Below are positions 33,312 through 41,970 of a DNA stretch of 64,000 bases, one piece after another (positions within the stretch are counted from its first letter, which is position 1; every line of letters begins with the position of its first letter). The DNA lies in assembly GCF_017948485.1 (NCBI RefSeq), contig NZ_JAFFSX010000011.1, positions 124,001-188,000 on the forward strand. The letters are read 5' to 3'. The DNA is from Streptomyces sp. GESEQ-35. Lineage in GTDB: Bacteria; Actinomycetota; Actinomycetes; Streptomycetales; Streptomycetaceae. Position numbers and translations under genes: made by a program. A model generated the notes under the pieces. That model did not search any database. It saw only the letters and a program-made list of their open reading frames with translations, and was not told the DNA's origin.

Positions 33312-34795
33312 TTGATGTACGTGTCCGCCGTGACCAGCTCACGCTCGCGCGGGTCGTGCGCGGCGCCGACGACACCGGCGGCGTCGCCCTGGATGACCCG
33401 CTCGTGCAGCATCGGGACCGCCGCGTCGGTGCCCAGGACGGCGGCCTCGGCCTCGATGACGGCCTTGCGGCGCGCGTCGCCGACCGCGGTCTCGCCTGCC
33501 GTCTTCAGTGATGTGTCGACCGAGTCGTTGGCGAGCTGGGAGATGTTGAAGGAGCCGTCGGAGGCGAAGTCGCTGTAGAGGTAGGCGGTCGGGTCGCCCG
33601 AGTCGAGGATGGTGGCCCGGGACAGGATGAAGGCGTCGAACTCGCCCGCCAGTGCGTCGGATTCGATGTTGGCGTACTCGCGGACGTCCAGCTTCACCTT
33701 GAAGCCGGCCTTCTGGAGCTGCTGTTGCAGGGTGGCGGCGACCTCGGGCAGTTCGGCGCGGTCGGTGAACGTGCCGATGGTGATGGTCTGGCCGTTCGCC
33801 TTCTTCGCGGCCGTCCGCTGCACGTCGGTGCGCAGGTCGGCGGCCCACGGCAGCGCGGGCCCGAGCAGTCCCTCGGCGACGTCGGCGCGACCCTCGTACA
33901 CGCCCTTCACGATCGACTCGGCGTCGATGGCCTCGCGGGCGGCGGCCCTGAGCGCCGCGTCCTTGAAGGGGCCGTCGGAGGTGTTGAGGTACAGCGTGTT
34001 CGTGCGCGGCATCGGCACCTCGGTGATCAGCTCCTCGTCGAGCAGCGCGGCCTGCGACACCGGCACGGCCTCGACGATGTCGGCCTCACCGCTGCGCAGG
34101 GCGGCGGCACGGGCAGTGCCGTCCGGCACGAACTTCACGTCGATTCCGGGGGCCTTGGCCTTCCCGCCCCAGTAGTCGTCGTAGCGGTCGAGGGCGGCGG
34201 AGGAGGTGCCGTTGACCTTCGCCAACTCGAAGGGGCCGGTGCCCGCGCCGACCGGGTCGACCGTCTTCCCCTGGTACGCCTTCGCGGCGAGGATCGACAG
34301 CTGCGGCGAGCTGAGCCGCTGCGGGACGAGGGGGTCCACGTCGGCGGTGGTGACGGTGACGGTCTCCCCGTGCGCCTTCGCGGTCAGTTCGACGCCGTCG
34401 AGGATGCGGGGCTTGGGAGAGGCCGTGGCCGCTTCCGTGAGGGAGTTGACGACAGCTTCGGCGGTGAGCTCCGTACCGTCGTGGAAGGTGACGTCGTCGC
34501 GGAGCGTGAACGTCCAAGTCCTCCCGGACTGCTTCCACTTGGTGGCCAGCGCGGGCTCGGCGTTGCCCTCCGCGTCCAGCTTCACCAGGGTCTCGGCGGT
34601 GGACCAGCGGGACAGTTTGAACGCGTCGTCGGAGAGCGGGGAGAGGCCCGAGCGGGGCGGCTGCATATGCGCGACGCGGATGCGCTTGCCCTCGCCGGAG
34701 GTGCCGGACGAATCGGCCGACGCAAAGCAGCCCGTCAGCAGGGCGGAGGCCGCGGCGACCGCGGTGAGGGGCAGGAAATGAGCGGGCAGGCGCAC
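33308..34795 (-). CDS. Family 5 solute-binding lipoprotein of the ABC operon
   Basis: The 495-residue extracellular lipoprotein belongs to SBP family 5 (DppA/OppA/NikA type). The lipobox LLTGC places the lipid on Cys23. ALATKWKQSGRTWTFTLRDDVTFHDGTELTAEAVV is the diagnostic N-terminal signature region, and GTGPFELAKVNG and NTLYLNTSDGPF follow. Ligands of this family include peptides, nickel and metal-opine complexes. The GTG start has a GGAG motif upstream. It is the first gene of a four-gene operon with a Fur/Zur-type box in its promoter region, so a metal or metallophore ligand is worth considering. Confidence 0.9.
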   Translation of the reverse strand: MRLPAHFLPLTAVAAASALLTGCFASADSSGTSGEGKRIRVAHMQPPRSGLSPLSDDAFKLSRWSTAETLVKLDAEGNAEPALATKWKQSGRTWTFTLRDDVTFHDGTELTAEAVVNSLTEAATASPKPRILDGVELTAKAHGETVTVTTADVDPLVPQRLSSPQLSILAAKAYQGKTVDPVGAGTGPFELAKVNGTSSAALDRYDDYWGGKAKAPGIDVKFVPDGTARAAALRSGEADIVEAVPVSQAALLDEELITEVPMPRTNTLYLNTSDGPFKDAALRAAAREAIDAESIVKGVYEGRADVAEGLLGPALPWAADLRTDVQRTAAKKANGQTITIGTFTDRAELPEVAATLQQQLQKAGFKVKLDVREYANIESDALAGEFDAFILSRATILDSGDPTAYLYSDFASDGSFNISQLANDSVDTSLKTAGETAVGDARRKAVIEAEAAVLGTDAAVPMLHERVIQGDAAGVVGAAHDPRERELVTADTYIK

Positions 34796-34850
34796 GGAAC
34801 ACTCCGTAAAGACAAGGTCAAAGGTTGAGCGTTCGACGACCGTAGCATGA

Positions 34851-34865
34851 TGATAATCGTTTTCA
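34851..34865. promoter_or_regulatory. Fur-superfamily (probably Zur) box upstream of the ABC operon
   Basis: The 15-mer TGATAATCGTTTTCA reads TGAAAACGATTATCA on the operon strand. It matches the actinobacterial Zur consensus TGAAAATGATTTTCA at 13 of 15 positions. It also matches the 7-1-7 Fur pattern at 13 of 15. It is 55 bases before the lipoprotein start, between TTATGA and TACGGT hexamers that could be a promoter. Confidence 0.6.
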
Positions 34866-34906
34866 TAAGCAGGGCTTCGATCACACCGAGCGCCCTGCGC
34901 GACCGG

Positions 34907-36103
34907 TCAGAGCCGCGCGCCCTTGAGCGCCATGTGCAGCAGCAGCCGGTCCTCGCCGTCGTCCAGGTCCAGGCCCGTCAGCTTCTCGACGCGGGACAGG
35001 CGGTAGTAGAGCGTCTGCCGGTGGATGCCCAACTCGGCGGCCGTGCGGGCGGCCTGGCCCGCGCAGTCGAGGTACGTCTCGGCGGTGCGGGCGAGTTCAC
35101 GGTGGGCGGGGGAGAGGAGCGGGGCGACCGCCGGGTCGTGGGCGACCTCCGGGGGCAGCGAGGTCAGCAGACGGTACGGGCCGATGTGCGCCCACTCGGC
35201 GACCGGGCCGAGCCGGGGCTCCGCGAGGGCGGCGCGGGCGGCGGACGAGGCTTCCTGCCACGCCGCGGCAAGATCGGTGAGGCCGGTGCGCGGCGTGCCC
35301 ACACCGGCGGCCCGGGCGCCCTCCCCGAGCAGGCGCTGCGCGGCCGTGACTGCCGGTGTCCGCACCTCCGGCGACCGCAGCCGGACGAGGATCGCGAGGC
35401 TCTGGCCGGCTGTTCTCCACGGCACGGAGCACAGGGCCGTCGCATGCGGCACCGTACGGGCCGAAGGTGTGTCGTCAGGGTCGGTGGACGGCCACGGCGC
35501 GACGCACACCACGGAGTGCGGGCCGTCGCCGCGCGGGCCGAGGGCCGTGTGCAGCGCCGCCACCGCCATGTCTCCCTGCCAGCCGCGCTCGGCGGTCAGC
35601 ACGGCCCGCAGCTCCCGGCTGAGGTCCGCCCCGTGCTGTGCCTCGTCGGCGAGCAGTGCGCCGATGCGGACGGTGACCTCCATGGCCGCGGCCAGTTGCG
35701 GGTCGGTGGGGCCCGGGGCGTAGTCCAGGAGCCAGACGTATCCAAGGACGACACCCCGATGGCGTACGGGGAGACAGATCCGTCCGCGATACACCCCCGC
35801 CTCCGGGGTGGGCGGAATCCGCACGGGGCCTGTCGCCCGTGTGATGCCGAAGCCCTCGAACCAGGTGCGGACCGCTGTCGTGGAGCGGCGCGTCAGGATC
35901 GAGCGGGTGCGGACGGGGTCCAGCGCCGACGGGTCGAGGTCGCCCTCACTGTCGTACGCACCGAAGGCGATCAGCTCGAAGTCCCGGTTCTCCAGGGTCG
36001 CGGGGGCGCCGAGGAGCTCGGAGATCTCGTCGACCAGTTCCTGGTAGTCACCCGCTCGGTGGGAAGATGCAGCATCGGCCGTCACCCGGGCATTCTCCCT
36101 CAT
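34907..36103 (-). CDS. PucR/CdaR-type transcriptional regulator, divergent from proline dehydrogenase
   Basis: The 398-residue protein ends in a PucR-type helix-turn-helix (AAELGIHRQTLYYRLSRVEKLTGL). A GGDEF-like middle region (about 160-300) and an N-terminal sensor region precede it. Its divergence from proline dehydrogenase across 127 bases suggests it controls proline catabolism, as PucR-like activators do in other actinobacteria. ATG 36103 follows AAGGGACGCGGAA. The downstream ABC operon has its own promoter region. Confidence 0.85.
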   Translation of the reverse strand: MRENARVTADAASSHRAGDYQELVDEISELLGAPATLENRDFELIAFGAYDSEGDLDPSALDPVRTRSILTRRSTTAVRTWFEGFGITRATGPVRIPPTPEAGVYRGRICLPVRHRGVVLGYVWLLDYAPGPTDPQLAAAMEVTVRIGALLADEAQHGADLSRELRAVLTAERGWQGDMAVAALHTALGPRGDGPHSVVCVAPWPSTDPDDTPSARTVPHATALCSVPWRTAGQSLAILVRLRSPEVRTPAVTAAQRLLGEGARAAGVGTPRTGLTDLAAAWQEASSAARAALAEPRLGPVAEWAHIGPYRLLTSLPPEVAHDPAVAPLLSPAHRELARTAETYLDCAGQAARTAAELGIHRQTLYYRLSRVEKLTGLDLDDGEDRLLLHMALKGARL

Positions 36104-36230
36104 TTCCGCGTCCCTTCATACATCTGTCTGAGATCTGCGGCACGGATGCGTGACAGCTGTCGATGGCCGACGATCGGAGGGATCCTTAGGTTTCACGGTG
36201 GTTCTATCTGCTGGTTTGTGGAGGTGCCCC

Positions 36231-37157
36231 GTGCTGGGTCCCGTGATTCTTGCCGCGTCGCGCAGCGACCGGATGCGACGCCTGATCTCGGCGGCCCCGG
36301 TGACCAGGCAGGTCGTCGACCGCTTCATCCCCGGCGAGACGGTGGACGAGATCGTCCCGATCATCCAGGACCTCACCTCCAAGGGCCTGGAACTGACCAT
36401 GGACGTCGTCGGCGAGGACATCACCACCCCCCAGCAGGCCGAGGCCGCCCGCGACGCCTATCTGGCGCTGATCGACCGGCTCGAGGAACTGGAACTGGGC
36501 ACGCGGGCCGAGATGTCCGTCAAGCTCTCCATGTTCGGCCAGGCGCTGGACGACGGTCATGACCTGGCCCTGAAGAACGTCCGCCCGGTCGTCGAGGCCG
36601 CCGCCGCCATCGGCACGACCGTCACCCTGGACGCCGAGGACCACACCACCCTCGACTCGATGTTCGCCATCCACGACGAGCTGCGGAAGGACTTCCCGCA
36701 GACCGGCTGCGTCATCCAGGCCTACCTCTTCCGCACCGAGGCCGACGCCCGCCGCCTCGCTGCGGGCGGCAGCCGCGTACGGCTGGTGAAGGGCGCGTAC
36801 AAGGAGCCCGCGGAAGTCGCCTACCAGCAGAAACACGAGATCGACAAGGCGTACGTCAGGATTCTGAGGACTCTGATGGAGGGCACCGGGTACCCGATGA
36901 TCGGGTCCCACGACCCGCGCCTGATCTCCGTCGCCCAGGAACTGGCCCGGCGCGCCGGACGCAAGCCCGACGAGTACGAGTTCCAGATGCTGTACGGCAT
37001 CCGCAGCGACGAACACCTCCGGCTCGCCGCCGAGGGCCACCGCATGCGCGTCTACACCGCCTACGGCACCGACTGGTACGGCTACTTCATGCGCAGGCTC
37101 GCCGAGAAGCCGGCCAACCTGCGCTTTTTCGCCCGCAGCATGCTCACCCGAGGTTGA
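36231..37157 (+). CDS. Proline dehydrogenase (monofunctional)
   Basis: This 308-residue FAD enzyme oxidises proline to pyrroline-5-carboxylate and passes electrons to the membrane. It is the short monofunctional type. Family landmarks are LDAEDHTTLDSMFAIHDEL, RLVKGAYKEPAEVAYQ, IGSHDPRLI and the C-terminal YGTDWYGYFMRRLAEKPAN. GTG 36231 follows a strong GGAGGTG site and gives the usual family start; the frame extension to 36150 lacks support. P5C dehydrogenase follows 127 bases downstream, after a hairpin. Confidence 0.94.
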   Translation: MLGPVILAASRSDRMRRLISAAPVTRQVVDRFIPGETVDEIVPIIQDLTSKGLELTMDVVGEDITTPQQAEAARDAYLALIDRLEELELGTRAEMSVKLSMFGQALDDGHDLALKNVRPVVEAAAAIGTTVTLDAEDHTTLDSMFAIHDELRKDFPQTGCVIQAYLFRTEADARRLAAGGSRVRLVKGAYKEPAEVAYQQKHEIDKAYVRILRTLMEGTGYPMIGSHDPRLISVAQELARRAGRKPDEYEFQMLYGIRSDEHLRLAAEGHRMRVYTAYGTDWYGYFMRRLAEKPANLRFFARSMLTRG

Positions 37158-37194
37158 TCAATGACGCACGCACTGAGTCTTTTCTGCCGGGGGT

Positions 37195-37212
37195 CCGGGG
37201 GTTGTCCCCCGG
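37195..37212 (+). terminator. Short hairpin between proline dehydrogenase and P5C dehydrogenase
   Basis: Arms CCGGGGG and CCCCCGG enclose TTGT. It may terminate in part or act as an intercistronic stability element, because the two flanking genes serve one pathway. Confidence 0.5.
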
Positions 37213-37284
37213 GAAAGCACAGTTTCGGCCGCTCGATCCTCACCAAGGGCTGACCCACCCGCTCAGTAAGGAGTTACGGAACTC

Positions 37285-38916
37285 ATGGACGCTGTGACCC
37301 AGGTCCCCACCCCCGTCAATGAGCCGGTGCACGGCTACGCCCCCGGCTCGCCCGAGCGCGTCCGGCTGGAGGCCAGGCTCAAGGAGCTGGCCGAGAACCC
37401 GGTCGACCTGCCGATGACCATCGGCGGCGAGAAGCGGCTGGGCGGCGGCGAGGCCTTCCAGGTCGTGCAGCCGCACAACCACAAGGCCGTGCTCGGTACC
37501 TACCGCAACGCGACGCAGGCGGACGCCCAGGACGCGATCGACGCGGCCCTCGCCGCCGCGCCGGCCTGGCGTGCGATGTCCTTCGACGACCGTGCCGCGA
37601 TCATCCTGCGCGCGGCCGAGCTGCTGTCCGGCCCGTGGCGCGAGACGCTGGCCGCCTCCACCATGCTCGGCCAGTCCAAGACCGCCCAGCAGGCCGAGAT
37701 CGACTGTCCCTGCGAGCTGATCGACTTCTGGCGCTTCAATGTCGCCTACGCGCGCCAGATCCTGGCCGAGCAGCCGGTCGCCAACTCCACGGGCGTCTGG
37801 AACCGTCTGGACCACCGCCCGCTGGAGGGCTTCGTCTACGCGATCACGCCGTTCAACTTCAGCGCGATCGCGGGCAACCTGCCCACCGCGCCCGCGCTCA
37901 TGGGCAACGTCGTCGTCTGGAAGCCGTCCCCGACGCAGACCCACGCCGCCGTGCTGCTGATGCAGCTGCTGGAGGAGGCCGGTCTGCCCAAGGGTGTCAT
38001 CAACCTCGTCACCGGTGACGGCATCGAGGTCTCCAAGGTCGCCCTTGAGCACCGCGACCTCGCGGGCATCCACTTCACCGGCTCGACCAAGACCTTCCAG
38101 TACCTGTGGAAGACGGTCGGCGCCAACATCGAGAAGTACCGCTCCTACCCGCGCCTCGTCGGCGAGACCGGCGGCAAGGACTTCGTCGTCGCCCACCCGA
38201 GCGCCGACCCCGCGATCCTCAAGACCGCCCTCACCCGCGGTGCCTTCGAGTACCAGGGCCAGAAGTGCTCCGCGACCTCCCGGGCGTACATCCCGGCGTC
38301 GATCTGGAACTCCGGCTTCAAGGAGGAGTTCGCGGCCGAGGTCGACCACATCACCATGGGCGATGTCACCGACCTCTCCAACTTCATCGGCGCGGTGATC
38401 GACGAGCGGGCCTTCGCCAAGAACAAGGCCGCGATCGACCGGGCGAAGCAGGACCCGGCCTGCACGATCGTCGCGGGCGGCTCCTACGACGACTCGGTCG
38501 GCTACTTCGTGCGCCCGACGGTCGTCGAGTGCACGGACCCGGCCAACGAGGTCTTCACCACCGAGTACTTCGGCCCGTTCCTCGCCGTGCACGTCTACGA
38601 GGACGACCGGTACGAGGAGATGCTGACCCAGATGGAGTCGGTGTCCGACTACGCGCTCACCGGCTCGGTCGTCTCGGGCGACCGCGCGGCGGCGGCGTAC
38701 ACGATGGACAAGCTCCGCTACGCGGCCGGCAACTTCTACATCAACGACAAGTCGACCGGCGCCGTCGTCGGCCAGCAGCCCTTCGGCGGCGGCCGCGCCT
38801 CCGGCACCAACGACAAGGCGGGCGCCCCGCAGAACCTGATGCGCTGGACCCTGACCCGCGCCATCAAGGAGACGCTGGTTCCGCCGACCGACTACCCGTA
38901 CCCGCACATGGGCTGA
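37285..38916 (+). CDS. pruA: L-glutamate gamma-semialdehyde (P5C) dehydrogenase
   Basis: This 543-residue NAD-dependent enzyme converts P5C/glutamate semialdehyde to glutamate, the second step of proline use. It belongs to the aldehyde dehydrogenase family, P5CDH branch. Visible features are FVYAITPFNFSAIAGNLP, FTGSTKTFQYLWK, GETGGKDFVV with the catalytic Glu region, and GQKCSATSRAYIP with the nucleophilic Cys. AAGGAG lies upstream of ATG 37285. It works with the upstream proline dehydrogenase, probably under the PucR-type regulator. Confidence 0.96.
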   Translation: MDAVTQVPTPVNEPVHGYAPGSPERVRLEARLKELAENPVDLPMTIGGEKRLGGGEAFQVVQPHNHKAVLGTYRNATQADAQDAIDAALAAAPAWRAMSFDDRAAIILRAAELLSGPWRETLAASTMLGQSKTAQQAEIDCPCELIDFWRFNVAYARQILAEQPVANSTGVWNRLDHRPLEGFVYAITPFNFSAIAGNLPTAPALMGNVVVWKPSPTQTHAAVLLMQLLEEAGLPKGVINLVTGDGIEVSKVALEHRDLAGIHFTGSTKTFQYLWKTVGANIEKYRSYPRLVGETGGKDFVVAHPSADPAILKTALTRGAFEYQGQKCSATSRAYIPASIWNSGFKEEFAAEVDHITMGDVTDLSNFIGAVIDERAFAKNKAAIDRAKQDPACTIVAGGSYDDSVGYFVRPTVVECTDPANEVFTTEYFGPFLAVHVYEDDRYEEMLTQMESVSDYALTGSVVSGDRAAAAYTMDKLRYAAGNFYINDKSTGAVVGQQPFGGGRASGTNDKAGAPQNLMRWTLTRAIKETLVPPTDYPYPHMG

Positions 38917-38931
38917 CCGCCTTGCCGAACT

Positions 38932-38973
38932 CCGCCCCCGTTCCGGATCCCCCCTCCGGAGCGGGGGCGGTTT
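38932..38973 (+). terminator. P5C dehydrogenase terminator
   Basis: Stems CCGCCCCCG/CGGGGGCGG and TCCGG/CCGGA, with one G-T pair between them, form a long hairpin followed by TTT. Confidence 0.85.
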
Positions 38974-39003
38974 CCACAGGCGGACGGGGCACACTTGACC
39001 GCC

Positions 39004-39834
39004 ATGGAGACCGTCACGACGGACGACGGCGTACGGCTGTGGGCGAGCCGGTCGGGCCGGGGCGAGCCGCTGGTGCTGTGCCACGGCGGGCCCGGGCTGT
39101 GGGACATGTTCGAGGACGTGGCCGCGACGCTCGCCGACACGGCCTCCGTCGTGCGCTGGGACCAGCGCGGCTGCGGGCGCTCGGAGCGGTGCGCGGGGCC
39201 TTGGACGACCGACCGTTTCGTGGCCGATCTGGACGCCGTACGACGGCACTTCGGGCTCGACCGGACGGCGCTGCTCGGCCATTCCTGGGGCGCGCAGCTG
39301 GCGTTGAGCTATGCGCTGGCCCACCCGGATCGGGTCAGCGCGCTCGTGTACGTCGCCGGTACGGGCATCGGCCCCGACTCGGACTGGCACGGCGCCTTCG
39401 AGGAGAACTTCCTGGCCCGGCTGGCCGAACAGCCCGAACGGCTCGCCCGCTGGCGGGAGTTGCCCGAGGGGGACCGGGAACGTGCGGTGCTCCAGTGGTC
39501 CGTCGAGTTCGAGGACCGCGCGCTGGCGCTGGAGCACGCCGGGCGGATGGCCGACCCCTGGTTCGGGGTCAACGCCGAGTGCAACAAGGCCCTCAACGGC
39601 GAGCGCAAGCGGATCTGGGGCACCCCCGAGCTGTACGCCGCCTGCCAGGCCCTGGACCTGCCCGTCCTCATCGTGGACGGCGAGCGCGACATCCGCCCGC
39701 GCTCGGCCGTCGACTCCCTGGAGCGTGCCCTGCCGGACGTCCGCCGAGTGATCCTGCCGGACGCCGGCCACCTGCCGTGGGTGGAGGATCCGAAGGGTTT
39801 CGGGGAGGCGGTGGCGACGGCGGTGCGGTACTGA
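39004..39834 (+). CDS. Alpha/beta hydrolase (proline iminopeptidase-like)
   Basis: The 276-residue protein has the alpha/beta-hydrolase fold. LCHGGPGLWD is the oxyanion HGGPG motif, RWDQRGCGRSER follows, and GHSWGAQLAL carries the nucleophilic Ser near residue 97. The acid is probably the Asp in VDGERDIRPRSA and the base the His in LPDAGHLPWVE. HGGPG and DQRGCGRS are shared with proline iminopeptidases, and the gene follows the proline-catabolism genes, so peptide-derived proline is a possible substrate. ATG 39004 was preferred over TTG 38995. Confidence 0.85.
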   Translation: METVTTDDGVRLWASRSGRGEPLVLCHGGPGLWDMFEDVAATLADTASVVRWDQRGCGRSERCAGPWTTDRFVADLDAVRRHFGLDRTALLGHSWGAQLALSYALAHPDRVSALVYVAGTGIGPDSDWHGAFEENFLARLAEQPERLARWRELPEGDRERAVLQWSVEFEDRALALEHAGRMADPWFGVNAECNKALNGERKRIWGTPELYAACQALDLPVLIVDGERDIRPRSAVDSLERALPDVRRVILPDAGHLPWVEDPKGFGEAVATAVRY

Positions 39835-40083
39835 CCCATAACCCCAGGTCAGCGCCGGGTGACCCAATCCGCCGTCTCAGATAGTAGGAAGTCCGAGTAA
39901 TTGTGGAGACAGACGCGCTGTCCTCCCTTAACTTTGTAGGAGCCGAACGTCTCGCTCGATCAAGCGAATGGCGGACGTGAGCCGGGCCCCGTGCAGGCAA
40001 CCCCTGTGGCCATGGCTCCCCGCCCCACCCGGCGTCTCGTACCCCTTTCCGCACTCCCGGATGTATGAAGGAGTCGATTTCTC
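39835..40083 (+). promoter_or_regulatory. Leader and promoter region of the 43-residue gene
   Basis: This 249-base gap has lower GC than its surroundings. TAACTT at 39929-39934 is a possible -10, with GGAGAC 18 bases upstream at 39905-39910. That would give a leader of over 130 bases before the small gene, long enough for RNA-level control, but I see no classic riboswitch core. Confidence 0.3.
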
Positions 40084-40215
40084 ATGGCCGAGACGACCGT
40101 CCGCCGCCGAGTCCGCCACGTGTCCCGCACGAGCGAGTCCGACCGCAAGAACGCCGCCGCAGCCCTCCAGCGCGCCCTCGACCGCCGCGACAACGGCGGC
40201 GAGACCGGCCACTGA
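40084..40215 (+). CDS. 43-residue basic protein
   Basis: The frame encodes a short, strongly basic protein that begins MAETTVRRRVRHVSRTSESD and ends ALDRRDNGGETGH. GAAGGAG lies about 12 bases upstream of ATG 40084. Codon use keeps a high third-position GC pattern. The Arg-rich N terminus could bind nucleic acid, but no function is known to me. It sits alone, convergent with the phosphatase gene. Confidence 0.6.
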   Translation: MAETTVRRRVRHVSRTSESDRKNAAAALQRALDRRDNGGETGH

Positions 40216-40272
40216 GCCGAAGCTTCACCCCCGTTACCGGGAGCCGCGCCCGCACGGGGTGCGGTGCGGGGC

Positions 40273-41829
40273 CTACGCTCCGCGCCGCACCTCGAAGTGG
40301 TCGATGCGCTCCCCGCTCTGCGCCAGCGCCGACACCCTCAGCCGGGGCGTGTCACCGCTCTCCGCCTCCACCGAGAGGAAGGAGAAGCCCCGGTAGCGCA
40401 CCCGCGACCACTGGACCGTCTCCGCCTTGGCGAGCCGTGACCTGGTCCACTGGAAGGTCGCGACCGACTCGCTGTCGCGGACGTGCCCCTCGTAGCTCTC
40501 CTCTGCGCCCACCGGGAAGCCGTACAGATCCTTGCCGCCGCCGCCCGCGGTGACGTACACGATCCCGTCCCGCGTCGGGTCCGTCGACTCACCGATCGGC
40601 ACCCGCTTGCCGACCTCGCCGTTCTTGATGGCGTCCGTCCGCTCGTACACATGGTTGTGCCCGTTGATCACCAGGTCCACCTGGTGCTCGGCGAACAGCG
40701 GCTGCCACTCGGCGCGCACTCCGCCGTCGGAGGCGTGGGACGAGGTGGAGTACGTGCAGTGGTGGAAGAAGACGACGACGAAGTCGACCGTTTTGTCCGA
40801 CCGCAGCTCACGCAGCTTCTTCTCCAGCCACTTCGTCTGCTTGCCGTCCGTGTAGCCGAGGTTGGCCGGGATCTCGTACGACACGTCGTTCGCGTCCAGT
40901 GCCACCACACCGACGTTGCCGTAGGTGAACGCGTACACGCCCGGTGCCGAGCGCGGGTCGAAGCCGTTGTCCGGGAGGGAGAAACGGGCCGACTGGCCGC
41001 CGTAGCCGTCCGGCGAGTACCAGGCCTCCATGTCGTGGTTGCCGGTGGTCACCATCCACGGCACCGACTTGGCCACCGTCTCCGTCTGCTTGAGGAACAG
41101 GTCCCACTGCCCGGGGTCGAAGGAGTCCGACTCCTGGCCCCGGCCGTTGGTGTCGGCGTAGCAGATGTCGCCGGCGTGGAGATGGAAGGCCGGCTTCTGG
41201 CGGAGCAGCACATGGTCGTTGGCGGCCGCGTCCTTGCCCACGCCCTGGTCGCCGAAGGCGGTGAACACGAACGTCTCGGGGGTGGCCGGCGCCGTACGGA
41301 AGGAGCCGATGGTCGAGCGGCGGTCCGGGGAGGCCGGGTCGAAGCCGTCGTGGCCGACGCCGTAGTAGTACGTCGTGCCGGGGCGCAGACCGTCCAGGGC
41401 GGCGTGCACGTAGTACTGCTCGAACGCCGGGCGCACGCCCTGGAGTTCGGGGGTGTGCAGATCGCGCACCTCGGCGTCGATCTTCCGGCTCAGCTCCTCG
41501 GGCCGGCTGCCGATCCGGACGTACGGCTTCTTCACCGCGGCCGGCACCTGCCAGGAGATCCGCATCTGGGTCTTCGGGTCGGCGCCGAAGGCGAGATGGC
41601 GGCCGAAGGGGGTGACGACGGAGCCGGGGACCTTCGTGGTGGCTGATGCGGAAGGCTTCGCCGTAGTGCTCCCCGATCCCGAACATCCGGTGAGGAGTCC
41701 GCCCGCCACCGCGCCCGCCGTCACCAGCGTGCGGCGACGGGACAGCCTGGTGCGCAGGTACTCGTGCTGCTCGGCCATGCTCATCCGGCGCGCGAGCTGC
41801 TGCGGAATACCGAAGTCGGGAAGGTCCAT
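40273..41829 (-). CDS. Tat-exported purple-acid-phosphatase-like lipoprotein
   Basis: This 518-residue metallophosphoesterase is exported as a lipoprotein. A twin-arginine signal (LSRRRTLVTAGAVAGGLLTGC) is preceded by a 30-residue N region, with the lipobox Cys near residue 49. A fibronectin-like domain spans about 70-190. The catalytic domain carries AFGDQGVG, AGDICYADT, VTTGNHDMEAW and INGHNHVYER, the metal ligands of purple acid phosphatases. It probably releases phosphate outside the cell. ATG 41829 was chosen; ATG 41895 in the same frame is possible, and neither has a strong ribosome binding site. It is divergent from leuB. Confidence 0.9.
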   Translation of the reverse strand: MDLPDFGIPQQLARRMSMAEQHEYLRTRLSRRRTLVTAGAVAGGLLTGCSGSGSTTAKPSASATTKVPGSVVTPFGRHLAFGADPKTQMRISWQVPAAVKKPYVRIGSRPEELSRKIDAEVRDLHTPELQGVRPAFEQYYVHAALDGLRPGTTYYYGVGHDGFDPASPDRRSTIGSFRTAPATPETFVFTAFGDQGVGKDAAANDHVLLRQKPAFHLHAGDICYADTNGRGQESDSFDPGQWDLFLKQTETVAKSVPWMVTTGNHDMEAWYSPDGYGGQSARFSLPDNGFDPRSAPGVYAFTYGNVGVVALDANDVSYEIPANLGYTDGKQTKWLEKKLRELRSDKTVDFVVVFFHHCTYSTSSHASDGGVRAEWQPLFAEHQVDLVINGHNHVYERTDAIKNGEVGKRVPIGESTDPTRDGIVYVTAGGGGKDLYGFPVGAEESYEGHVRDSESVATFQWTRSRLAKAETVQWSRVRYRGFSFLSVEAESGDTPRLRVSALAQSGERIDHFEVRRGA

Positions 41830-41933
41830 GGATGTGAACTTCCCAGCGAAGCCCAACAGCCGCCATACGTCCGGGTGAACGGAAACCGACGCCATGGTGT
41901 TGCCGTCGGCAGGGTGTCCGCATCCCGGACGCC

Positions 41934-41964
41934 TTGTGTCATCCCATGGGACGAGCGGTAGGGT
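41934..41964 (+). promoter_or_regulatory. leuB promoter, predicted leaderless transcript
   Basis: TAGGGT (41959-41964) is a good Streptomyces -10, with TTGTGT 19 bases upstream. It ends six bases before the leuB ATG, so transcription should start at the A of the start codon. Confidence 0.55.
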
Positions 41965-41970
41965 GCCGAT

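Noticed and set aside
37240..39867. An 875-codon minus-strand frame antisense to P5C dehydrogenase
   Set aside because: Low-complexity Arg/Gly/Val product and no start signals. The plus-strand genes have full domains.
39928..40212. 94-codon minus-strand frame opposite the small 43-residue gene
   Set aside because: No start signal or domain. The plus-strand frame has a ribosome binding site.
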